DNA from: Megalobrama amblycephala
Taxonomy: Eukaryota; Chordata; Actinopteri; Cypriniformes; Xenocyprididae
Assembly (NCBI RefSeq): GCF_018812025.1
Contig: NC_063051.1
Coordinates: 5,023,896 to 5,087,895, forward strand
Reading direction: 5' to 3'
DNA: 64,000 bases
Part shown: positions 48,200 to 60,100 of the stretch, piece after piece
Numbering within the stretch: the stretch's first letter is position 1
How the letters are laid out: each line of letters begins with the position of its first letter
Notes under the pieces: generated by a model
Told to the model about the DNA's origin: nothing
Seen by the model: only the letters and a program-made list of their open reading frames with translations
Database searches by the model: none
Translations under genes and position numbers: made by a program

Positions 48200-51100
48200 C
48201 TGTAAGCAAACGCAAACACAGCCATTTAACTTCCCAAAGGAGAGAAAGAGAGCATTGTGGTTTCAATTCTCAGACAGCTCCTTCCTGCATCAAAGAGCAA
48301 TTGTATATAAGATCAGCTCCACAATCTAAATTACTAGGCAATTTCCAAGAACAAAATATGGTCTGAAAATCTATAATATGTAAAAATCTATATATGTATC
48401 TTAATACATTTTTTTTAATAATATATGATAATGGTTGAATTCATTGGTTGAGCTTGTCAAATGAAATGAAACATGATACAGTCAAACCAAAAATTATTCA
48501 GATATTTTTGAATATTTTCACTAGTGGGTGCAGGACATTATAGTTCATTTATGTAAGTGAGGATAGCAAAATAAAGTAAACTGTGACATATTATATCCAA
48601 AAATTCTTCATACAGTGGACTACCAGTAAAATTAATAAAAAATTTGGAACCAAAAATTATTTAGACACTTTGACATGACCATGTTTTGCTTAAGTGTTAT
48701 CTGACATAATTAAGATAATACACAGTTTAACTCTGAGATCTTGTCTTATTTTATTACCATTTTTTTAAACTACAGTGAATAAACTATATTAATGAATGAA
48801 ATGTTCAAGGTGTATACATTTTTGGTTTGACTGTATATCTAACATATCTAATAGTTCTAACCACAACAATAAAAAAAAAAAAAAAAAAAAAAAAAAAAGA
48901 TTTGTGCCTCTAATGTTCATCACACCAATTCATGTTCATGAGGTATTGAGGAAAGAATCCTGTGATGAGAACGCTCGGGTTGAATCTGAAAGCAGATCTC
49001 TATAAGAAGGGGGAGGGAAGTAGAGCACGTTTTGATTGCCGCCCATTTGAGGGAATGAAGGAATTGGGGGTGATTCTCACTCATTTATATGCCGCTCGGG
49101 CTCCGCAGTGACAGAGATAGATAGCGGAGGAGTGTGTATTTCTTGAAAGGTCGGATTCTATGACACACTGAAAGACTGAAGCGAACAGAGCTAAATATTT
49201 AGGCATCCAAACTGACTGAATCCCCATTAAGAGCTTATCAATGCCAGTGGAAGACGAAATAAAAGACAGCATCAGGAAATGAGAGACTTACTGAGTTGGT
49301 GAATGTGGATAGGCTCGCTTCCTTCCCCCAAGCCCCCTTCACTGAGGGTCTTGATTTGAATGACGTAGTTGTCATTTGGATTGAGGGTCAACTCCACCGA
49401 GGTTTTGTTGGTGATGACGGAGTACATGTCGTTATTCCGGTGTCTTCTGTACAGCACCTGCGGATGATGGCACCCCAATCAATCAAAGTTTCATTCAGAA
49501 TAATTAAAACTAGGGCTGTTAAAGGTGCCCTAGAATTAAAAATTGAATTTACCTTGGCATAGTTAAATAACAAGATTTCAGTACATGGAAAAGACATACA
49601 GTGAGTCTCAAACTCCATTGTTTCCTCCTTCTTATATAAATCTCATTTGTTTAAAAGACCTCCGAAGAACAGGCGAATCTCAACATAACACTGACTGTTA
49701 CGTAACAGTCGAGCTCATTAATATGTATGCCCCCAATATTTGCATATGCCAGCTCATGTTCAAGGCATTACACAAGGGCAGCCAGTATTAACGTCTGGAT
49801 CTGTGCACAGCTGAATCATCAGACTAGGTAAGCAAGCAAGAACAACAGCGAAAAATGGCAGATGGAGCAATAATAACTGACATGATCCATGATAACATGA
49901 TATTTTTAGTGATATTTGTAAACTGTCTTTCTAAATGTTTCGTTAGCATGTTGCTAATGTACTGTTAAATGTGGTTAAAGTTACCATCGTTTCTTACTGT
50001 ATTCACGGAGACAAGAGCCGTCATTATTTTCATTATTAAACACTTGCAGTCTGTATAATTCATAAACACAACTTCATTCTTTATAAATCTCTCCAACAGT
50101 GTAGCATTACCCGTTAGCCATGGAGCATAGCCTCGAACTCATTCAGAATCAAATGTAAACATCCAAATAAATACAATACTCACATAATCCGATGTATGCA
50201 TGCAGCATGCATGACAAACACTTTGTAAAGATCCATTTTGAGGGTTATATTAGCTGTGTGAACTTTGTTTATGCAATGATAGAGTCGAGAGCTCGGGAGG
50301 AGGCGGAGAGCACGAGCAATTAAAGGGGCCGCAGCCTGAATCGGCGCATTTCTAATTATGCCCCAAAATAGGCAGTTAAAAAAATTAATAAAAAAAAATC
50401 TATGGGGTATTTTGAGCTGAAACTTCACAGACATATTCAGGGGACACCTTAGACTTATATTACATCTTGTAAAAAAATGTTCAATGGCACCTTTAATCAT
50501 TTTATAAAAATAAAATTAATTACATTAAAAGTCCATCAATTACATATATTGCAATTAGTCACATAAAGTCACACACAGCTCCAAAATTGTAGCATTACCA
50601 TACATACCGGACTCGTTAAAGTGCTTTTTTTTTTTTTTTTTTTTTAAATCTTTTTATTAATTACACTGAATGAATGCATCAAAATTGACAGCTCTAATAA
50701 AATCTGAAGCAGATTTTTTTTTTTATTATCTGGATAAAATAGTGCTTTCCCATGCAAAAGTCATAGCCACGAAGCTAGAATACTATGGGTGCTAGGTGGT
50801 GTCCTGAATAGTTGCCAGGGTATTCTGGTCCCTAAAAATGGCTCACGTTCCTCCTTCAATACAAGCCTATTTTATCACTGACACAAGTCAGATCACTTTG
50901 AAAAATAACAACATATCTCTTTTTAAAAAGTTGCATGATTTGAGGCATCATTCGTGTCTGTAGCAGTCTAAGTATAAGCAATAGCAGTGATGTTTGCCTC
51001 AGCAAGAAGCACTAATGATGTGAGAGCGACATATGTATACAACCATGAAAGGAGTTAAACATAGGTGATGCCCTGTTATTCTAGATAATGTTTACTGATG

Positions 51101-54100
51101 CTAATGGCTAGTGCTTTTCCCCTGAGCTTCATGACTGTTCTCCCTTGTGGGGAAATTAGCACTGTGAGAGCTGTTAATTGCATGCATGTGTAATTAAGAG
51201 AGAGGTGGAACGAGACATGAAACAGCATATGCTGTGCCCTTATCTATAAAAACACACAAATTAATGTTTTTTGGGCATATAACTGCCATATCTTTGTAGC
51301 TAAATTACTGCACCCGACAACCCTTATTATGTATATCAATACTATCAGATGCAAATATGCACTGCAGTCCTTGTCGTCATTGTTTGGCTCACAATGTACC
51401 AATGGAGATGCCTGCATGCTAAATGGAAAACAATGAATTACCTCCAGTAAAACTCTCATAAAATATCCTAATGCATTTTTCCTGGTGAAAGTAGATAATG
51501 TCACTCACTATGTATCCAGTGACCTCAGATTCAGTTTCGAGAGCGATGACGGGATCCCACTGAAGCACAAGCTGAGAGCCAATGAGATTCCACTCTACAT
51601 TCTGAGGGGGCTGTCCAGGTGCTGAGGTGTGCATGTGTGTGAAAGATATGGACAGAAGTAGAAAGAAAAGTTTAACAATGTGCAATCAATTGTGTTATTG
51701 CATTCAGTAACATAAAAATGTTTGACAATTTAGCATTGCTAAATTAAAACCGTTTCTTTCATAGACAGACTTGGAAACTGTGATTCATACCAATTAGAAT
51801 TGATTTTGGTTTTAAGCCTCTACAGTTTGATATTGTCTGAGCTATATCTCAGACGGTATCAAACTATAGAGGCTTAAAACCAAAATCTTTTCTTTTTCTA
51901 TTTCATGTTTTTTATTATTGTCTACTACTGGTTTGAATTTAGATTCCAATTTTTGTGAGAGATGTTCAGCCCTTTGGGTCAATTTCTGCTGCTTTTAAAT
52001 GATTTATAAATAAACATAACTTGACTTCATTTGACTACTACAAAAATAGATGGTTGAAAACTCCTTCAGTTGGGAAAAACACCTTCAAGTCATGTCACAG
52101 CAGTTTCTGTGAAAGGTTTTATCAACAACACAAAAGAAATTTATAAGCAATGTCTAGACTTAGTGATCTGTCCAAGAGTTATACGTTCTGAAAATTTTAC
52201 AGGCATAACTCACAACACAATTCTGCTAGTTTATCTACTACTTGGTGCCTCAGGCAAAAATGTCTTTGACAACTTTGAAAGATTTGATGATCCTTAAAAA
52301 ACCCCTCTGGTGAATGTTTAAGGAGTTTATTCCTGCAGAAGAGTAAAGAAATAAAAAGGTAATTGTGAGAAGTGTAAAAAAAAAGGGGACCTACTATGCC
52401 CGTTTTCAAAGTCTAGAATTTGTTTTTGGGGTCTACTAGAATAGGTTTTCAAGCTTATTTTTCACATATTTTACATTGCTGTAGCACCTCTCTTACCAGT
52501 CTGCCAGTAACACTCTATTTAGTTCCAGTCTCTATGAAGCCCCTCCTTCTAAAAAAGTGCAATGTGCTCTGATTGGTTGACTAGACCAGTGTGCTGTGAG
52601 CGTGTTTCGGAAATGTCATGCCCTTACCATATGCCTTTGTCAGGAATTATTTAAATGAGGAACATTAAGATGTATATGTTTCTGAAAGAAAACTCAAGAC
52701 TACAATTGAGGCATTTCAAGGAGTTCAGAAAGAATAGGGTTTTTTGCACTGAATAGTTTTAGGAACTCAGTTATAGGAACTACCCACTAGGATAGTTCCC
52801 TGGAAACTAATTTCTCCCCCGGGCCATGTTCCTGGTCGCATTCCCACCGGGAATAGGAACTCTGAAGCGGCCGACAGCAGCATCTTTAAGCGCAGCATTT
52901 ACAAACGCTAAAAAATGGTGAATGGAGGATGCCGTGATCGTAGCTGGGTTTCGTGATAACGGAGATGGAATGTAAATGCATAATTTACAAGACTGAAAGA
53001 GCAAAAAGTGGGGCTAAGAGACAAAACATCCTATGACAGTTATCAATATTGCATATCATTGAGGCGGAGAAAAGAACACAATCCTGCAGACAGCAGGTAA
53101 ATGCCGTTATCATTATTTTCCATGTTCGTGAAGTAAATATGTTTACACTGCCTTTTAAAAATGCCAGGTGCCAGTGTTTGACATACGTTTGACCAATCAA
53201 TGCACACTTATTTCACTGATAGTTCCTGTAGTGTTGATTTAGACCCTACTCTAGCTAGGAGCTAATTTAGTTCCCCCAAAAGGAGTTCCTAGAACTAAAA
53301 TCGTTCCTTGTTCCTGCGGTGCAAACATGCCAAAATCCAGGTGTGGAGACCAGGGTGGGCGAGAGCCGTGAGGAAACGGCGCGAGGCCGGTGGCGCGAGT
53401 GTTAATGAGCTTTACCTGGGAGGCGCACCGGCCTTGAGTCTCTCACGGAGGAGCTCCGGGAGCATAAAAGGAGGAGCGACGACAGTGAAGGCTGAGAGAG
53501 GACAAGGCCTGGATATTATTTTATGTTTTATTATGTTTGTGTGGCCGGCAGACATCCGCGAGGGCTCTCCGACAGCATGTCCCTCCTTCCTCCCGGGTTT
53601 CGGCACCAATGTAACACAGTTCGTAAATATGGGAAGAAGGAGGTGGGAACCGGCGAACATTCAACAAAACTTTAATTCAAAATAAACAAAGAACAAAACG
53701 AAAGTAATGCTGGCAGACCCTCGCAGACGTCTACCGACCACACAAACATAATAAAACATAAAATAATATCCAGGCCTGGTCCTCTCTCAGCCTTCACTGT
53801 CGTCGCTCCTCCTTTTATGCTCCCGGAGCTCCTCCGTGAGAGACTCAAGGCCGGTGCGCCTCCCAGGTGAAGCTCATTAACACTCGCGCCACCGGCCTCG
53901 CGCCGTTCCCTCACGGCTCTCGCCTGCCCTGGTCGTCACACCGGGTAATTCAGCCAATAGTTCTAGGAACTATGAGGTTCCCCCGGTGCGAAAGCCCCTA
54001 ATAACTCTTTGGAGTGGACTCTGTAACTTTGCAGACCTTTTTCATGCTCAAATAGCAACATTACACACTAAAGAAATTTTAAAATGTAAATAAGCATAAT

Positions 54101-57100
54101 AGGACCCCTTTTAAAAAAGAAATACATTCACAACTGTGAGATATAAAGTCAGAGTTTATTATTTTTATTCTGACATTGAAATGGGCTTCCACTGAACCTC
54201 CAACAGTGAATATTTTACTAACGTATTGTGGATGAGTATATTACATCTTCCAATTAAAAACACATACATTGAATAAATGTCTAAAAAATGTTTGAGATGG
54301 ACAGAGTACTCACGTGGTTTTTTGGTGGTAACATTGACAGGTACAGACTGGGGGCCGGTTCCTGCAGTATTGAAGGCACACACCGCTAGGTAATACGGAG
54401 TGTTCCCCTGTAGGCCGCTGACATTCACTGCTGTGTAGTTTCCAGTGATCCGCACTTTACCCACTGTATCCGGCTTGGTGTCATCTTCCCAATATACCAC
54501 CTGTTCGCCAGGACACACAACAAGGGCATTTTATATATCCTTGACTATGATTTTACATGTAAATAACTCTATGCCAATACAATTGCTCACTCTTGCAACC
54601 CACTGTGACCCTAAACATGAGGATTTTTCACAAAGTGCTACTACGCAAATAAGAGTTTTTGGCATGCTCATTTAACTCAAACGACTGCTAACTCATAAAT
54701 TCAAATATGTTAATTGGGTAAATATCAGGAAAATATACAAAGTAAATGCCAAGATTTTTTTAATCAGCTGCCAAAGAAGGTGAGACATGATATGCACAAA
54801 CTTCATTACAGTCACTACACTCGGCATGGGATTTCGAATGAGTCTTTGAACATGACATGCTTTCGCGAGATTTCACGATATTTGATTTCATTTTTACCAT
54901 TTACTTCATTCATTTGTGTCTTTTCTGCAGCTTGTAAGCTTGAGAACATATCTCTGGCTGTCTGAAATATGATATTTTTGTACAATTGTATGGAGATTCT
55001 CTTGAGGATATGAAATTTCAATTAACTTTTAGCCGTGTGCTAGGTGAAAAACAATTAGATAGCGGAAATTGAAATAATCAATTATTAACCTTGAGTCATA
55101 TGTTATATCAATATTGAGGCATTAAGTATTTGATTAGATAATAATGAGATTCACCTAAGGGATGAATATTTCTAAATGATTTCTTTTCTTTTTGCACTCT
55201 GAAAGTGTATTTGCAGGATGTTACACATACAGCGTGGGTTGTGCGTCATTCAGACTTAAATTGAGAATTCAGTTATTCATTCCAATCCAGTTCCTAAATT
55301 TGAACTGAGGCAGCAAACATGTTGCAGAATTTAAATTCAAAATTGAATGCAAGGAAGTATAACTAAACAAATTCAATGAAAGTCATTTAACTGTATTTTT
55401 CTAACTGACAGACAGACAGACATTTGAATGTATAGACATTTTTGTTTACACTACTGTTCAAAAGTTGGAAAGATTTTTAAATATTTTTGAAAGATTCTCA
55501 AATTTATGTGATTAAAAATACAGTAAAAAGTAATATTGTGAAATACTATTACAATTTAAAATAACTTTTCTTTTTAAAAATATTTTAAAATGTAATGTAT
55601 TCCATGATGGAGCTGAATTTTCAGCATCATTACTCCAGGCTTCAGTGTCACATGATCCTTCAGAAATCATTCTGATATGATGATATGATGCTCAAGAAAT
55701 ATTTCTTATTATTATCAGTGTTGAAAACAGTTGTGCTACTTAATATTTTTTTCAGGATTCTTTAATGAAAACAAAGTTTAAAAGAACAGCATTTTAAATA
55801 TAAATTGTTTTGTAACAAAGTAAAAGTCACTTTTCACTTTTGATCAATTCAATGCATCCTTGCTTAAAAATAATGAATTTCTTTCAAATAAAACTGACAC
55901 TAAACTTTTGAACTGTGAAGTATATAGGTCATTGACTAATAAAGCTTCGAAAAAAGACGTTAAAAAAAATCTTTTAAAAACTGATAGAATGCATATTTGA
56001 GTCATGAACAATGTGTTTAAACGAATTTTGTTAACATTTCAAAATGTTTATATTCATTTTTTGACTTTTTATGTCAGGCGGTACAACCAAATAGTTGTAT
56101 GTATATACTGTAGTTGTACCACCTGACATGGAAAGTGACTAATATGTATTATTAAATGTACTAAAAATGAATTCAAACTAAACAGTTTTTTTTTTTTTTA
56201 GAATAAAGTGATATATGTCATGAATTTATCAAATTAATTTAAAAGGAAATAATGTACAAAATATATGCATGTCATGTCATTGACCCATATATTTTCTCAT
56301 ATGCATTACCTGTGTTGAATTAAATCAAAGTAAATTCCTATTTCTGTAATTCCAAATGCAATTCCAGTTCAGCTTCCTGTGGGTGTGACTCAAATGAATG
56401 AAGTCATGAACTGAAAAGTAGCATTAAGTTAAAAAAAAAATAAAAAATAGATGCATTTGCATTAGTGGTCTCAGACTTTTGGAGCTCACTGTTTGGTTTT
56501 GTGCAAGAGGAAATGCAGTGATGGTTTAAACAGGAATTTTCCATTTCAAATACTGCAGGTGCTTCAAAGAACTGTGAGCACATATAAATGGTATATACGG
56601 CATACAGCGCAGTTCCTTGATCCATGCTGCTTTGATTCGGTCTTTCAGTCCTCGCTAACCAAAGACGAGACAAAAATAAAACCTAAAAAGTTTTCTTTTT
56701 TCCCCCTCATCTAGAATCCAGTGACATGATAGTTCTATTCTTTCCAGACAATATGGCAGCTACCATGGCAACGTGGCGGTTTTGTGCCTCAGGGCAGGGG
56801 TGACAGAGATGGAGAGAGTGGCTTGTGAGAAAGCGAGACTCTCTTTGCATTCTTGAAAGGCCAGTGGAGAGCTTTCATCCAGCTTCTGAGAGACGCAGAC
56901 ATTTAACAAAGCAGCGGCGCTGTCTAAACACTGGCATTCTCGATGTTTGAGGTGGCATGGGAGAGGTGAGAAGCACTTTTAATAATTGCTTGAGATCCGG
57001 ATTGCATTATTAAAGGAGAAACATGACATTCAAGGTAGCGAACGGCAAGACAACGTAAATCAAACCTCATATCCGAGAACTCTTTCAGGGGTGGACGGAA

Positions 57101-60100
57101 TCGGCTCCCAGGTAACTTCGATGTCGGCCGCCGACAGACTTTTTGCTGACACTCTCTCTGGCGCTACGCTCGGCACTGCGAAGGAACAGAAAAATGTTGA
57201 GGCTCTAATTCAAAAAGCTTTACACGGCCAACGAGGTAAAATTGGATTAAGTCAGAGAATGAAGCCCTGGTCTCACCTGAGAGGGGCCCTACTTCATTTT
57301 AATGGGAACTGTGACTGACAGAGAAGGAGACAATCTGCTGGGAAAATTCAATTAACACACTAGCACATGAATAGGCCTGTAAGTGTCTAGCAGGATTTGT
57401 TGTAACCTATAGCAGCAATAACTAATATAAGGTTGTCATTCGCAGCTTGAACGAGGGAGGAGGGGCGAAAGCTGTCTCAATCAACTTATTCCATCATTCT
57501 CATTCAAGGTCACACCTGTATGCGCGAAGGGAGGGAACCGAGAGTGTTCGAGAACGTGAAGGGACTACTGCTGAGTCGGAATGTGTTCCTAATATTTTAG
57601 CTCCACAGGCCCACACAATGTATCGCTGACTGGCCTATGTTACCATTTCTGGGTGATTAGGCCAGTATTGAAAACAGATAACATCAGCGCATATGCTATG
57701 AGGCTGATACGTAGGATTGGTAATTTGGGCTAATTGTACTATTTTGCTATTATTTTCTATAATAAATATTACTATTTTCAATTTTAATAATGGTAAAATG
57801 AAAGTAGCACACTTCCTCTCTTAAAGGTAGGGTAGGCAATTTTTTCATAAATACTTTTTTGTTATTCTTTTAACACAGCGTGTATAAACAACCAGCCTAT
57901 AATGATAAAAATCCACCCACTTCTTTTTTTATAATCCCCATAAATCATAAACAGTCTCTTCAAATGAGCCGTTCCAGATTTCCCCCTACTCTTACATAAC
58001 AGTAGGAGGAAGCCCCGCCCATGACTGGTGACGATCTGAGCTAAGTGATTTTCTGTTCCTTTTGTTGTTTGGTTCATATTAACAGCCAATCGAGCAGTAG
58101 ATAGCCTAATATATATTATGCTGCTGCATGTTGTCACTTTAATACACAGATCTACTGTAATATCAAATGCAATTTCTTTCCCTGCTGTTCACAGACATAA
58201 CCAACAGTGTTTGTGAACTTTGTGTGTTTTTGACATAACCTTGTGAGCATTTGACAGTTTAAGTGCAATAAAACGTGTAAGAGAAATCAGTCAGCGCCAT
58301 CTGACAGCTTTCGGATGTGTATGCTCAGAAAACCATATATCAGAAGTTTAAACTGTTTAAGTGCATGCAGATAATTAACTTTCATGATGACAAAGAATTT
58401 CACGTAAGCGTGGCTGTAATAAAGATGATAATCAAAACCAAACAGCAGAGTATCTGAGGCACGAGTTGTACAGGCTCCGCCCTTTTCTGGAAAGCGGGAT
58501 GGGGAGCAGCAGCTCATTTGCATTTACATGCATGAAAACAGCTTGTTTTTCCTTCCACTCAAAAATGGGCATTTACATCATGGTATAATAAATGATCTGT
58601 GCTGAAACTTCACAGACACGTTCTGGGGACACTTGAGACTAATATTAAATCTTGTAAAAAGGAGTATAATAGCTCCCCTTTAATTACATTCTATGTAATG
58701 AGAACACTATTGTCTGTAAAAGAGGTTGGAAAAATAATAATTTTAATATTTTTTAATTATTTTATATGTTAAAATAATTATAATATTGGCCATCACATAC
58801 CAGTAAATACAAGTAAATACCAGTTGTTTTTATTACTTCAAATCTGTAAAAATATGGTTAAAAATGAAGTTATTCTATGCACATGTGTTTGTGACTGTGA
58901 GTGTTAATGTACACAAATACAGCTTTACCTTCCTCGGCAGAGAACACTGTTGCAATAGTGCTGAAAGGTCCTTCTCCGCGGTTGTTGAACGCTCCCACTT
59001 TGACATTGAATGGCGAGAATGGTGGAATGGTGTCATTGCGGAAAACGTAGCGGGTGACGCTGGGTGCCGAGATCACGGCGCGGGTCCAAGTGACCATGCC
59101 CACTGGCCGGAAAGCAATGATATAACCGAAACCTTCTCCGTTCTGCAACTCCTCTGGAACAGGCTTAGAGTGGAACACAAAACTATAGTGATATTAAAAC
59201 AAATTGAGGTCAACACACCAACTGACCCACATGACAACAGGGCTTTATTAGCACTTAGTTTAAAGAGCACTTTCTTTCTCAAGTCTTTTTTAATTATTGT
59301 GCATGCAAGTTTCATGACCTCATATTAGCAGAAAGACTTCATGGAACATTTAAAGGACTTAACGAAATGGTAATAAATATAGTTAAAAAAAATCAATATT
59401 TTCCTATTCTACATACACTACCATTCAAAAGTTTGGGGTTGAGATTTTTAATGCTTTGAAAGTCTTTTATGTCCACCAAAACTAAATATTGTTGATTAAA
59501 AATATCTGTTTCTAGTTCAATATACTTAAAATGAAATTTATTCTGTGATGACAAAGCTGAATTTTCAGAATCATTAAACCAGTCTTCAGTGTCACATGAT
59601 CCTTTGGAAATCATTCTAATATGCTGATTTGCTGATCAAGAAACATTTCTTATTATAAACAATGTTGAAAACAGTTGTGCTGCTTAACATTTTGTGGAAA
59701 CTGATAAATTATTTATTTTTACTTGAATGGAAATCTTTTTTTTAATATTATGAATTTATTACTGTCACTTTTAATCAATTTAATGCATATGCAATAAAAA
59801 TATTAATTTCTTTCTTTCTTAAAAAAAAAAAAAATCTTACTGACCCCAGATTTTTGAAAGGTAATGTACTTATTTAACAACATATCTAACTTGATTGATT
59901 AAGCAGCAATCCAAATGTTTTTTACTGTTTATATCACTCCACTTTTGCAGAAATTGCTATCACGTTACTCCACTCACTACTGTACCAGGATAGTTACAGA
60001 ATAGTATGCAAAAATGGCCCTCCGTCATGTGTTAGTTAGTATTTAGGTTGGCTTAAATGCACTAAATCACTGTGCCAGTTCACAAAAGGATTTGAAAGTC

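Larger units (their letters stand above)
52736..53999. mobile_element. Middle MITE of the nest
   Basis: The left terminus GGGTTTTTTGCACTG...AGGAACT and right terminus TAGTTCCTAGAACTATTGG-type sequence (read on the minus strand, GGGGCTTTCGCACC) form inverted repeats rich in AGGAAC / GTTCC motifs. No coding capacity was seen. It is interrupted at 53342-53940. Confidence 0.65.
52384..54112. mobile_element. Outer MITE of a three-level transposon nest
   Basis: The left end GGGGACCTACTATGCCCGTT and right end AGCATAATAGGACCCC are imperfect inverted repeats. The right 100 bp match the 3' block (AGCAACATTACACACTAA) of elements at 33555-33800 and 39520-39762. A second element (52736-53999) splits it, and that one is split in turn by an inverted-LTR structure (53342-53940). 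The whole nest lies in the contactin intron between FNIII-3 and FNIII-4. Confidence 0.75.

Noticed and set aside
53308..53685. 125-codon frame, with a similar frame at 53672-53914 on the minus strand
   Set aside because: Both lie in the inverted LTR copies. Their similarity is due to the LTR repeat and neither resembles gag, pol or env.
57447..57629. Frame next to the FNIII-3 exon
   Set aside because: It is on the opposite strand to the gene, of low complexity, and shows no domain.
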